Origin: Hylemonella sp.
GTDB taxonomy: Bacteria > Pseudomonadota > Gammaproteobacteria > Burkholderiales > Burkholderiaceae_C
Direction: 5' to 3'
DNA length: 64,000 nucleotides
NCBI GenBank assembly: GCA_030695415.1
Contig: JAUYQZ010000049.1
Location: forward strand, 186,001-250,000
Position numbers and translations under genes: made by a program
The notes under the pieces: generated by a model
What the model saw: the letters and a program-made list of their open reading frames with translations, nothing else
Told to the model about the DNA's origin: nothing
Database searches by the model: none
Shown here: positions 16,663 to 24,680 of the stretch, one piece after another
Numbering within the stretch: position 1 is the first letter of the stretch
How the letters are laid out: each line of letters begins with the position of its first letter

Positions 16663-17649
16663 ATGCGCCTGACCCCCTCCCCCCTGCGTCGCGCCTTGCT
16701 GGCTTTCGGCCTGCTCACACTGGCCGCAACGGCCCATGCACAGGCGCAGACCGCCTGGCCCAGCAAGCCGCTACGGATCATGGTCGGCTTTCCGGCCGGC
16801 ACCTCGCCCGACCTGGTGGCACGCACGCTGGCGGAGCCGCTGTCCAGGGCGCTGGGCCAGCCCGTCATTGTGGAGAACAGGCCCGGGGCCGGCGGCAGCA
16901 TTGCGGCCGACATGGTGGCCAAGGCCACCAACGGTCACACCATCGGGGTGATGATCAACGGCAACCTGACCATCGCCAAGCTGCTGAACCCCAACACGCC
17001 CTATGACCCGGCCAGGGATCTGGCGCCGATCAGCCTGATCGGTACGGCGCCGCTGGTGCTGGCCGCCCCGGCCGATGCACCGGGCAAGACCAGCGCAGAC
17101 GTCCTGGCCGCAGCGCGCGGCAGTGGCGACACGTGGAGCTACGGCTCGCCCGGCGTCGGGACCGTGGGGCACATCGGCATGGAGCTGCTCAAGGCACGCG
17201 TGGACATGAAGCCCGTGCATGTGCCCTACCCCGGCTACCCGCAGGTGGTGACGGCCATGCTGGGCGGACAGATCCAGCTCTCCATGCTGCCGCCGGGCCT
17301 GGCCCTGGCGCAGGCGCGCGCCGGCAAGGTCCGCCTGCTGGGCGTCACATCTGCGGGACGCAGCACCCTGACGCCGGAGATCCCCAGCCTGGCCGAGGCT
17401 GGCGTGAAGAACTTTCAGCTCGAGATCTGGAACGCCGTGGCCGGCCCGGCGTCCATGCCCAAACCGGTCGTTGCCAGACTGTCCGCACTGTTCAGCGAGA
17501 TCGCACGCAGCCCGGACGTGCGGCAGAAGCTCTTCCAGCAGGGCTGGCAGGTGGCGGGTGGCACATCGGAAGCACTGGCGCTGCGCATCAAGTCGGATAC
17601 GGCTGTGCTGGGCAAGATCATTGCGGACCGGGCGATCAAGGCCGAGTAG
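16663..17649 (+). CDS. Bug-family (TctC-like) periplasmic solute-binding protein
   Basis: A periplasmic receptor of the Bug family, greatly expanded in Burkholderiales. Members bind small carboxylates and related solutes for tripartite tricarboxylate transporters or signalling. The 328-residue protein has a signal peptide ending near AHAQAQ, then the hallmark WPSKPLRIMVGFPAG, the ligand-loop region PGAGGSIAADMVAKA, and YGSPGVGTVGHIGMELL. The ATG at 16663 has GGAGA a few bases upstream. No transporter membrane genes are next to it, which is usual for orphan Bug genes. The ligand cannot be told from sequence. Confidence 0.93.
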   Translation: MRLTPSPLRRALLAFGLLTLAATAHAQAQTAWPSKPLRIMVGFPAGTSPDLVARTLAEPLSRALGQPVIVENRPGAGGSIAADMVAKATNGHTIGVMINGNLTIAKLLNPNTPYDPARDLAPISLIGTAPLVLAAPADAPGKTSADVLAAARGSGDTWSYGSPGVGTVGHIGMELLKARVDMKPVHVPYPGYPQVVTAMLGGQIQLSMLPPGLALAQARAGKVRLLGVTSAGRSTLTPEIPSLAEAGVKNFQLEIWNAVAGPASMPKPVVARLSALFSEIARSPDVRQKLFQQGWQVAGGTSEALALRIKSDTAVLGKIIADRAIKAE

Positions 17650-17739
17650 CGGCGTGCCACGCCAGCAATTCGGACACGCCTTCGACCAACTCAGGCCGAA
17701 CGGAGGGACTTGTTCGCTGGCACTTCGAGCAGAAAGAAA

Positions 17740-18588
17740 CTAAGCCGCCGCCCGCAATTTCGCTCCGGCCAGTTCAGGCTGCAAGAGCAGCCGCTGCGGT
17801 GCCGTATAGCAGTAGAAGTGCCGGCCCGTCGCCCGCCCGATGGTGCACAGGCCCACGCGCTCGGCCACCGCATGGCCCATCTGCGTGATGCCACTGCGCG
17901 AGACCACTATCGGCACCCCCATCTGCGCAGACTTGATGACCATCTCGCTGGTGAGGCGGCCGGTGGTGTAGAAGACCTTGTCGTCTCCGCTCATGGCAGA
18001 AGCGTCTTGCAGCCACATCCAGCCCGCGATGGTATCGATGGCATTGTGGCGGCCGACGTCTTCGACGAAGAGCAGCATCTGCTCGCCGCGGAACAGGGCG
18101 CAGCCATGCACCGAACCGGCCGACTTGTAGGTGCTCTCCTGCAGGCGGATGGCGTTGACGATGCCGTAGAGCTGGGCTTGCGTGAGTGTGGCTTCGGGCA
18201 GCTGGATCTGGTCGACCTCGTCCATCATGTCGCCGAACACACTGCCCTGGCCACAGCCGGTGGTGACGACGCGTTTGGACGTGCGCTCCTCGATGTCGGT
18301 GATGCCCTCGCGGGTCTTGACGGCGGCGGCCCCCACGTCCCAGTCCACCGTGATGGATTCGATTTCTGCAACCGAGCGAACCAGGCGCTGGTTGCGCAGG
18401 AAACCGAGCACCAGCAGTTCGGGATGGCCGCCAAGGGTCATCAGCGTGACGAGCTCGCGCTTGTCCACGTAAACAGTGAGCGCACGTTCCGCGGGGATGG
18501 ACAGAGACGTGGCCTCGCCGTGCTCGTTGACGGCGGTAACTTCGCGCGTCAGCGGCGCCTGGGCCCGGGTGAGATAAGGCTGCGACAT
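17740..18588 (-). CDS. fdhD: FdhD, sulfur carrier for formate dehydrogenase maturation
   Basis: FdhD passes sulfur from the cysteine desulfurase to the molybdenum cofactor, giving the sulfido ligand that active formate dehydrogenases need. The 282-residue protein contains the signature TTGCGQGSVFG with a single loop cysteine, and the conserved blocks VEDVGRHNAIDTIAG and YTTGRLTSEMVIKSAQMGVP. E. coli FdhD has a second cysteine in the loop; here it is replaced. The ATG at 18588 begins the family-like N-terminus. It lies downstream of the exported FDH operon on the same strand, but behind a terminator, so it may have its own promoter. Confidence 0.94.
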   Translation of the reverse strand: MSQPYLTRAQAPLTREVTAVNEHGEATSLSIPAERALTVYVDKRELVTLMTLGGHPELLVLGFLRNQRLVRSVAEIESITVDWDVGAAAVKTREGITDIEERTSKRVVTTGCGQGSVFGDMMDEVDQIQLPEATLTQAQLYGIVNAIRLQESTYKSAGSVHGCALFRGEQMLLFVEDVGRHNAIDTIAGWMWLQDASAMSGDDKVFYTTGRLTSEMVIKSAQMGVPIVVSRSGITQMGHAVAERVGLCTIGRATGRHFYCYTAPQRLLLQPELAGAKLRAAA

Positions 18589-18600
18589 GAAGGCAGGGTA

Positions 18601-18634
18601 CAACAAAACGGGCCGGGCTTTGCAGCCCGGCCCG
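18601..18634 (-). terminator. Terminator of the exported formate dehydrogenase operon
   Basis: Read on the minus strand, a perfect eleven-base stem (CGGGCCGGGCT with its complement) around a four-base loop is followed by GTTTTGTTG. It lies between the last small gene of the FDH operon and fdhD. Confidence 0.85.
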
Positions 18635-18657
18635 CTAGACCGCAATGCGTGCGGGGA

Positions 18658-18999
18658 TCAGGACTTCTTGGCTTTTTTGTCGCCAGCCGCTGCCGGGGCA
18701 GCGGGCGCGGCAGCGGGTGCAGCAGCCGCGGTCGGGTTGTAGACGAAGGGACCAGGATCGGCGCACGGTGCCGTGGCCACCGGCTTGGCATCCTTGCTGG
18801 CCTTGGCGGACTTGCGATACTGGGCCGCCACCTTGTCCTGCGACTTGCACAGCTTGTACCCGTCGACCTTGCCCGCATGCGCGGTCTTGGCAGCAGCCTC
18901 GGCGGCCTTGGCCTTGGCTTCGTCGTTCGGGGCGGGCAACTTCGCCAGGGCGGAAACACTCAGAGCGCAGGCGGCGATAAATACAGCGATGGATTTCAT
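18658..18999 (-). CDS. Small Ala/Lys-rich exported protein at the end of the FDH operon
   Basis: A 113-residue protein. The ATG at 18999 gives a signal peptide (MKSIAVFIAACALSVSALA). The mature part has a Lys/Ala helical stretch, two cysteines (GYKLCKSQ and TAPCADPGPFVYNP) that may pair, a low-complexity Ala/Pro segment and a lysine-rich end (GDKKAKKS). No known family was recognised. It begins 22 bases after the FDH gamma stop and ends just before the operon terminator, so it is co-expressed with the exported formate dehydrogenase. A structural or periplasmic accessory role is only a guess. Confidence 0.7.
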   Translation of the reverse strand: MKSIAVFIAACALSVSALAKLPAPNDEAKAKAAEAAAKTAHAGKVDGYKLCKSQDKVAAQYRKSAKASKDAKPVATAPCADPGPFVYNPTAAAAPAAAPAAPAAAGDKKAKKS

Positions 19000-19021
19000 G
19001 ATGGCCTCTCTTGTTTTGTGA

Positions 19022-20194
19022 TCACGCTTTGACGGGGGTACCGCCCGGGGCGGCCGGCTGGGTACGCTGGGCGGGGATCTTGCCGGCCTTGATGTCGTCG
19101 TACCAGAGCTCGTGGTGCTCCTTGGCCCAGGTCTCGTCGACATAGCCTGTCTTCATGGCCGTGTAGGCGCCGGCCATGCCGACCGTGCCCATGTAGATGT
19201 GGCCGATGAACATGGCCATCATCAGCACGGTGGCCACGGCGTGGACCATATGGGCGATCTGCATGTCACCGCGCAGATACTCCATGCCAGGAACCAGCTT
19301 GTCCAGCACCAGGCCGGAGGCGACCACGATCAGTCCCAGCACGAACACGCCAGCCCAGAACAGCACCTTTTCACCGGCATTGAAGCGGTGCGAGGCGACC
19401 TCGTGGCCGGACAGCAGGCCACCGCCCTTGACCAGCCAGGTGATGTCTTCCTTGCGCGGCAGGTTGTCCTTGACGAAGGTCACGATCACCACCACCAGCG
19501 ACACCGCGAACACGGGGCCGGCAAAGTTGTGCAGATTCTTCAGCAGATAGGTCAGCCAGCCAAACAAGGTGCCGCCGATGATCGGGTGCAGGAAGTACTT
19601 GCCGAAGGCCATGATCAGGCCCGAGACCGCCAGGATGACAAAGGCGATGGCGTTGGCCCAGTGGGCCGAGCGCTCGAACGCGGTGAAGCGCTCGATCTTG
19701 CGACCGGTTTCCTTGCCGTGCAGCTGCATGGTGCCCTTGCGCCAGTAGAAGATGCCCACGGCACCCAAGGCGATCAGGATCAGTGCGCCACCGTAAGGAA
19801 TGATCCAGTTGTTGCGCACCTGGCGCCAAGCCTCACCGGCGTTGGTCAGCATGGAGCCCGGGTACTGTACGAAGGGCTGGATCAGGTTGCCGGCTTCCGG
19901 CGCTTCGCTCTTGGGCAGGCTGCTGAAGCCCGTTACCCCGGCGCCGACCGCACGCCACACAGGCGCGTTGTTGCCGGGCTGCACCTGGGCGCGCTCGGCA
20001 TTGGTCTGCGTCGCGTAACCCGGCTCCTCGCTGGCGTCGGGCTTCACGTCGAAGATATTCTGACCCTTGATGCCACCCGTGGGGGCCGGTGCCGCCTTCG
20101 CAGGCGGTGCATCAAGCTTGAGTTTGTCCTGGGCCAAGACCGGTACGGCCCAGCCCAGGGCCATAAGCATGGCCACTGCAAGCAGTTTTTTCAT
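19022..20194 (-). CDS. Formate dehydrogenase gamma subunit, cytochrome b556
   Basis: The membrane anchor that takes electrons from the FDH beta subunit through b-type haems to quinone. It is 390 residues long, longer than E. coli FdnI (217), because of an N-terminal extension of about 140 residues with a signal peptide (LGWAVPVLAQ) and an extra hydrophobic segment near NWIIPYGGALILIALGAVGIF. The conserved core begins with IERFTAFERSAHWANAIAFVIL and contains FGKYFLHP, LHNFAGPVFAVSL and AHMVHAVATVLMMAMFIGHIY, which supply the haem-ligand histidines. Extended gamma subunits of this kind are usual in beta- and alphaproteobacterial FDHs. Confidence 0.93.
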   Translation of the reverse strand: MKKLLAVAMLMALGWAVPVLAQDKLKLDAPPAKAAPAPTGGIKGQNIFDVKPDASEEPGYATQTNAERAQVQPGNNAPVWRAVGAGVTGFSSLPKSEAPEAGNLIQPFVQYPGSMLTNAGEAWRQVRNNWIIPYGGALILIALGAVGIFYWRKGTMQLHGKETGRKIERFTAFERSAHWANAIAFVILAVSGLIMAFGKYFLHPIIGGTLFGWLTYLLKNLHNFAGPVFAVSLVVVIVTFVKDNLPRKEDITWLVKGGGLLSGHEVASHRFNAGEKVLFWAGVFVLGLIVVASGLVLDKLVPGMEYLRGDMQIAHMVHAVATVLMMAMFIGHIYMGTVGMAGAYTAMKTGYVDETWAKEHHELWYDDIKAGKIPAQRTQPAAPGGTPVKA

Positions 20195-20208
20195 GAGGCG
20201 TCCGATCT

Positions 20209-20433
20209 TCAGTTGACCCGGTTGTACTCGTTTTGGCCGTACTGGCCGCGCGCCTTGAGCTTGGACTCCCAGCTCGCCTTGTCACCCGCCTTCCAGCCCG
20301 GCTCGACATAGGCCTTACCGGTGCCGTTGAAGGCGGCGGCGTCCTGCTTGGCGCCAGCCATGCTCTGGTCGACCTCGCCGCAAGCGGTCAGCAGCAGAGC
20401 GGCGCTGGCAATGATCAGTGCTTTTTTCATCAT
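20209..20433 (-). CDS. Small lipoprotein encoded between FDH beta and gamma
   Basis: A 74-residue predicted lipoprotein. The leader MMKKALIIASAALLLTAC carries a lipobox LLTAC, so Cys18 should be lipidated. The mature part is polar and Gly/Ala/Trp-containing (YVEPGWKAGDKASWESKLKARGQYGQNEY). Its ATG shares an ATGA overlap with the FDH beta stop codon, and GGAG lies seven bases before it. It is followed by the gamma subunit after fourteen bases, so it is a fixed member of the operon. A role in assembly or tethering of the periplasmic enzyme is inferred from position only. Confidence 0.8.
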   Translation of the reverse strand: MMKKALIIASAALLLTACGEVDQSMAGAKQDAAAFNGTGKAYVEPGWKAGDKASWESKLKARGQYGQNEYNRVN

Positions 20434-21053
20434 GACTTGGCTCCTGCAGGTGCGGGTTGACCGGCCTGGCGTGAACCGTAGGCGGTGCCCCAACCCCAGA
20501 CTTCAGCGCCCTTGCCGCGTTGCAGCACACGGGTGCGGAAGATGTCGGCCACCATGTCGCCGTCGCCAGCGAGCAGGGCCTTGGTCGAGCACATTTCGGC
20601 ACAGGCCGGCAGCTTGCCTTCGGCCAGGCGGTTGCGCCCGTATTTCTCGAACTCGGCCTGACTGCCGTTGGCCTCGGGGCCACCGGCGCAGAAAGTGCAC
20701 TTGTCCATCTTGCCGCGCACACCGAAGGTGCCGGCCGAGGGGAACTGCGGCGCGCCGAAGGGGCAGGCATAGGAGCAGTAGCCGCAGCCGATGCAGATGT
20801 CCTTGTCGTGCAGCACCACACCCTCGTCGGTGCGGTAGAAGCAGTTGACCGGGCAGACCGCCATGCAGGGTGCATCGCTGCAGTGCATGCAGGCCACCGA
20901 GATGGATTTCTCGCCGGGCACGCCGTCGTTGAGGGTGACCACGCGGCGGCGGTTCACACCCCAGGGGACTTCGTGCTCGTTCTTGCAGGCGGTGACGCAG
21001 CCGTTGCACTCGATGCAGCGCTCGGCGTCACAAACAAATTTCATTCGTGCCAT
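20430..21053 (-). CDS. Formate dehydrogenase beta subunit, four [4Fe-4S] ferredoxin-like protein
   Basis: Carries electrons from the alpha subunit to the membrane cytochrome. The 207-residue protein has four cysteine-rich clusters: CIECNGCVTACKNEHEVPWG, CMHCSDAPCMAVCPVNCF, CIGCGYCSYACPFGAPQF and a last set in CTFCAGGP and LPACAEMC. This is the FDH3/FdnH arrangement. Unlike E. coli FdnH there is no C-terminal transmembrane helix. The ATG at 21053 has GAGGAG upstream and follows the alpha stop by eleven bases. Confidence 0.95.
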   Translation of the reverse strand: MARMKFVCDAERCIECNGCVTACKNEHEVPWGVNRRRVVTLNDGVPGEKSISVACMHCSDAPCMAVCPVNCFYRTDEGVVLHDKDICIGCGYCSYACPFGAPQFPSAGTFGVRGKMDKCTFCAGGPEANGSQAEFEKYGRNRLAEGKLPACAEMCSTKALLAGDGDMVADIFRTRVLQRGKGAEVWGWGTAYGSRQAGQPAPAGAKS

Positions 21054-21064
21054 GACGTTACTCC

Positions 21065-24025
21065 TCAGGCTTTCTCGATGTTGCAGATCGTGGTCTTGGT
21101 TTCCTGCATCATGGTCACGCTGTCGTAACCATATGTCGTTGCCGTGTTGACGGCCTCGCCGCGCACGATAGGCGCAGCCCCCTTGGGGTAGTAGGCCAGC
21201 ATGTCGGCGCCTTGCCAACGACCGGAGAAGTGGAAGGGCATCCACACCGTGTCGGGGGCCACGCGCTCGGTCACCATGGCCTGCACGTTGATGCGTGCGC
21301 CCGTGGGAGAGGTCATCCAGACGCGCTCGCCGTTTCGCACGCCACGTTCGGCAGCCGTCTTCGGGTTAATTTCCACGAAGGACTCCTGCTGCAGCTCCGC
21401 CAGCCAGGGGTTGGAGCGGGTTTCCTCGCCGCCGCCCTCGTACTCGACAAGACGACCGGACGTCATGATGAGCGGGAACTTCTCATGCAGCTTGTCGGCC
21501 AGGTTCTTCTGCTGCACGCTCTTGTACAGCGTGGGCAGGCGCCAGAAGGCCTTGCGGTCATCGTGTGTCGGGTACTTGGCCATGAGGTCGGGCCGGGTGC
21601 CGTACAGGGGCTCGCGGTGCTGCGGCACCGGATCGGGGAAGTTCCAGACCACGGCGCGCGCCTTGGCGTTGCCGAAGGGATGGCAGCCGTGGTTCTGCAT
21701 GAACACGCGGATCATGCCGCCCGAGGAGTCGGTCTTCCAGTTCTTGCCCTCGGCCGCCTTGGCTTCGGCCTCGGTGAGTTCACCCCACCAGCCCAGCTTC
21801 TTGAGCAGCACGTGGTCGAGTTCCGGGTATCCGGTGGTGATGTCGGCGCCATTGGAGTACGAACCGTCCTCGGCCAGCAGGCTCTTGCCCTCGCGCTCCA
21901 CGCCGAAGTTGGCGCGGAAGTTGCCGCCGCCGTCCATGACGTGCTTGCTGGTGTCGTACAGATTGGGCGAGCCCGGGTGCTTGAGCTCGGGCGTGCCGTA
22001 GCAGGGCCAGGGCAGGCCGAAGTAGTCGCCGGACATGTCGTAGCCGGTTTCCTTGTCCACCACCTTGCCCTTGCACTTGAGCGTCTTCACGTCGAAGGCG
22101 TTCATGTTGCGCATGTGGGCCTTCAGGCGCTCGGGGCTCTGGCCCGTGTAGCCGATGGTCCAGACGCCGCGGTTGATCTCGCGCAGGATGTCTTCGATCA
22201 CGGGCTCGTCCATGCCCTTGACCTTCTGCATCTTGTAGTTCTTGGACAACTCCTTGGCGAAGCCGAGTTTCTCAGCGAACTGATGCATGATCATGTGATC
22301 GCTGCGGCTTTCCCACAGCGGCTCGATGACCTTCTCACGCCACTGCAGCGAGCGGTTGGAGGCCGTGCAGGAGCCACTGGTCTCGAACTGCGTGGCTGCC
22401 GGCAGCAGGTAGACCGCGCGATTCGGGTTGAGGTCTTCCGCCTTGCCCGGCATGGCGGCCATGGCGGCCGTGGCCGACGGATACGGATCCACCACCACCA
22501 GCAGGTCCAGCTTGTCCATGGCGCGCTTCATCTCCAGACCGCGGGTCTGCGAGTTGGGCGCATGGCCCCAGTAGAAGACGCCGCGCAGGTTGGAGTCCTG
22601 GTCGATCAGCTCGTTCTTCTCGAGCACACCGTCAATCCAGCGCGACACGGTGATGCCGGGCTTGCTCATCATGGCCGGCGAGGCGAACTGCTTCTTGATC
22701 CACTCGAAGTCCACGCCCCAGACGTTGGCGAAATGCTTCCAGGAACCTTCGACGATGCCGTAGTAACCCGGCAGCGAGTCCGGGTTGGGGCCGACGTCGG
22801 TCGCGCCCTGCACGTTGTCGTGGCCGCGGAAGATGTTGGTGCCACCGCCCGTCTTGCCGACGTTGCCCAGGGCCAGCTGCAGAATGCAGGAGGCGCGAAC
22901 CACGGCGTTACCGGTGGTGTGCTGGGTCTGGCCCATGCACCAGACGATGGTGCCGGGGCGGCTCTCGTGGAGCATCTTGGCGACCTTGATCATCTGGGCT
23001 TCGGGCACGCCGCAAGCCTCTTCGACGGCGGCAGGACCCCACTTGGCCATCACTTCCTTCTTCACGTCTTCCATGCCGTAGACGCGGTCATTGATGTACT
23101 TCTTGTCTTCCCAGCCGTTCTTGAAGATGTGGTACAGGATGCCGAACAGGTAGGGGATGTCGGAGCCGGAGCGGATGCGCACGTACTCGTCGGCCTTGGC
23201 GGCCGTGCGGGTGAAGCGCGGATCGACCACGATCATCTTGCAGCCGGTTTCCTTGGCGTGCAGCATGTGCAGCAGGCTGACCGGGTGGGCTTCTGCGGCA
23301 TTGGAGCCGATGTACAGGGCGACCTTGCTGTTCTGCATGTCGTTGTACGAATTGGTCATGGCGCCGTAGCCCCAGGTGTTCGCCACACCAGCCACCGTGG
23401 TGGAGTGACAGATGCGCGCCTGGTGGTCACAGTTGTTGGTGCCCCAGAAGCTCACGAACTTGCGCAGCAGGTAGGCCTGCTCGTTGTTGTGCTTGGAGGA
23501 GCCGATGAAGTAGACGCTGTCCGGGCCGCTGGCCTTGCGCAGCTCCATCATGCGGGCGGAGATCTCGTTGAGGGCCGTGTCCCAGCTGATGCGCTCGTAC
23601 TTGCCGTTGACCAGCTTCATCGGGTAGCGCAAGCGGTACTCGCCGTGGCCGTGCTCGCGCAGGGCGGCGCCCTTGGCGCAGTGGGCGCCCAGGTTGATGG
23701 GCGAGTCAAAGACCGGTTCCTGGCGCGTCCACACGCCGTTTTCCACCACGGCGTCTACCGCGCAGCCCACCGAGCAGTGGGTACAGATGGTGCGCTTGAC
23801 TTCGATCTTGCCGTCGCCGACGCCAACCTTGCTGGCGGCGTTGGCCTTCTTCACCAGCGTGAGCTGCGATGCGGCCAGGCCGACACCCAGGCCCAGACCC
23901 GAGCGGCGCAGGAAGGCGCGACGGTCCATGGTGGGCAGGGCTTGCGACAGGCCACGGCGCAGGCTGTGTACAAAGGGCGAACGAGCGGTGGCGTCGGTCG
24001 CCTGGGATTTCTTGGTGAGCAACAT
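21065..24025 (-). CDS. Formate dehydrogenase alpha subunit, Tat-exported Mo/W enzyme
   Basis: The catalytic subunit, which oxidises formate to CO2 at a bis-molybdopterin guanine dinucleotide centre on the periplasmic side. It is 986 residues long. A Tat leader has MDRRAFLRRSGLG (twin Arg35-Arg36). The N-terminal [4Fe-4S] site uses Cys81, 84 and 88 (CTHCSVGC) and Cys116. The metal ligand is Cys206 in ARICHSTTVAG, so this is the cysteine, not the selenocysteine, form. Conserved cofactor-binding blocks include NIFRGHDNVQGATD and, near the end, TGARINVQAMVTER. The neighbouring TAT peptide, beta, lipoprotein and gamma genes complete the complex. Confidence 0.96.
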   Translation of the reverse strand: MLLTKKSQATDATARSPFVHSLRRGLSQALPTMDRRAFLRRSGLGLGVGLAASQLTLVKKANAASKVGVGDGKIEVKRTICTHCSVGCAVDAVVENGVWTRQEPVFDSPINLGAHCAKGAALREHGHGEYRLRYPMKLVNGKYERISWDTALNEISARMMELRKASGPDSVYFIGSSKHNNEQAYLLRKFVSFWGTNNCDHQARICHSTTVAGVANTWGYGAMTNSYNDMQNSKVALYIGSNAAEAHPVSLLHMLHAKETGCKMIVVDPRFTRTAAKADEYVRIRSGSDIPYLFGILYHIFKNGWEDKKYINDRVYGMEDVKKEVMAKWGPAAVEEACGVPEAQMIKVAKMLHESRPGTIVWCMGQTQHTTGNAVVRASCILQLALGNVGKTGGGTNIFRGHDNVQGATDVGPNPDSLPGYYGIVEGSWKHFANVWGVDFEWIKKQFASPAMMSKPGITVSRWIDGVLEKNELIDQDSNLRGVFYWGHAPNSQTRGLEMKRAMDKLDLLVVVDPYPSATAAMAAMPGKAEDLNPNRAVYLLPAATQFETSGSCTASNRSLQWREKVIEPLWESRSDHMIMHQFAEKLGFAKELSKNYKMQKVKGMDEPVIEDILREINRGVWTIGYTGQSPERLKAHMRNMNAFDVKTLKCKGKVVDKETGYDMSGDYFGLPWPCYGTPELKHPGSPNLYDTSKHVMDGGGNFRANFGVEREGKSLLAEDGSYSNGADITTGYPELDHVLLKKLGWWGELTEAEAKAAEGKNWKTDSSGGMIRVFMQNHGCHPFGNAKARAVVWNFPDPVPQHREPLYGTRPDLMAKYPTHDDRKAFWRLPTLYKSVQQKNLADKLHEKFPLIMTSGRLVEYEGGGEETRSNPWLAELQQESFVEINPKTAAERGVRNGERVWMTSPTGARINVQAMVTERVAPDTVWMPFHFSGRWQGADMLAYYPKGAAPIVRGEAVNTATTYGYDSVTMMQETKTTICNIEKA

Positions 24026-24043
24026 GTCTCTCTCCAGCTTGGA

Positions 24044-24250
24044 TTAGATGCGGGTGGTCTGGTAGTAGTGCTTGACGTGTTCGGACAGGTGGTAACCACC
24101 GCCCTTGGCCGGAGCCGCCTTGGGTTCCGGGGCAGCCTGCTCGGTCGGCTTGGCGGCCGTCATCAGGCTGGCCACTGCGGCCACGGCACCCGCGGCGCCT
24201 GCACCGGCGAAGAGGGTGCGTCGTGACAATTTCCCTTGGGCTTGACTCAT
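24044..24250 (-). CDS. FDH-region TAT-signal peptide protein
   Basis: A 68-residue protein of the family known as formate dehydrogenase region TAT target. It has a Tat motif (KLSRRTLFAGAGAAGAVAAVA) and ends in YHLSEHVKHYYQTTRI, the conserved tail of the family. The ATG at 24250 has AGGAG upstream. It is the first gene of the exported FDH operon, eighteen bases before the alpha subunit. Its role is not proven; it may be a small subunit or an export helper. Confidence 0.9.
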   Translation of the reverse strand: MSQAQGKLSRRTLFAGAGAAGAVAAVASLMTAAKPTEQAAPEPKAAPAKGGGYHLSEHVKHYYQTTRI

Positions 24251-24321
24251 GCTGGGTCTCCTGAAAGGTTCCACTTAGGAACAAAGCTACATAACGAAAC
24301 TCGCTGCAATTTAGCAACGCT

Positions 24322-24336
24322 TTGCTGTTTCAGCAA
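24322..24336. promoter_or_regulatory. Palindrome in the FDH leader region
   Basis: TTGCTG-TTT-CAGCAA is a perfect inverted repeat 70-85 bases upstream of the TAT-peptide start codon; flanking CGC and GCG extend it imperfectly. It could be a repressor or activator operator or a leader hairpin. The rest of the 24251-24680 region, apart from the palindrome near 24540, shows no gene and no clear sigma-54 promoter. Confidence 0.4.
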
Positions 24337-24530
24337 GCGAGGTCTCCCCTAGGTAGCCGCTGGACATGACCACGAAGGGAACAAGGGAACGCTGTTAATT
24401 CACGGCTCACTGATATAGGCGCACTCTCTTGGCGCGCGAACAAAGCCATAAAGCAGCCCATGAATCAAGGGCTTGCAGGGTGACCATATCGCCATGATCA
24501 TCCGCTGGCATGACAAGCTGGCGTCAGGTT

Positions 24531-24547
24531 TGCGACAACTTGTCGCA
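24531..24547. promoter_or_regulatory. Shared palindromic operator TGCGACA-N3-TGTCGCA, copy 1
   Basis: TGCGACA-ACT-TGTCGCA is a perfect seven-base inverted repeat in the divergent gap, 134 bases before the response-regulator start and 281 bases before the exported FDH operon. The same arms recur at 32184-32200 before the FDH maturation operon. This makes it a good candidate binding site of the regulator encoded next to it. Confidence 0.6.
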
Positions 24548-24680
24548 CGTCAAGTCAAAAAAAATGAAAGGGATCGCCAGCCAAAGCTGCGCAAATTGTT
24601 GCTAGCGCATCAAAACCTGGATACCCGACCAAATCACTCGGCCGTGCTCGATAGAATTGCGCTACTTTCATAAGCCCGCC

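Noticed and set aside
23380..23460. Selenocysteine at the active site of the FDH alpha subunit
   Set aside because: The codon at the metal-ligand position encodes Cys (ARICHSTT) and there is no in-frame UGA.
21212..24226. A very long plus-strand open frame over the FDH alpha gene
   Set aside because: It is a product of high GC codon bias. The minus-strand frame encodes a clear formate dehydrogenase alpha subunit with all motifs.
24251..24680. Sigma-54 (-24/-12) promoters in front of the FDH genes
   Set aside because: Candidate GG/GC pairs have the wrong spacing (7, 8, 9 or 11 instead of 10 bases). The region before DUF3305 was also read without success.
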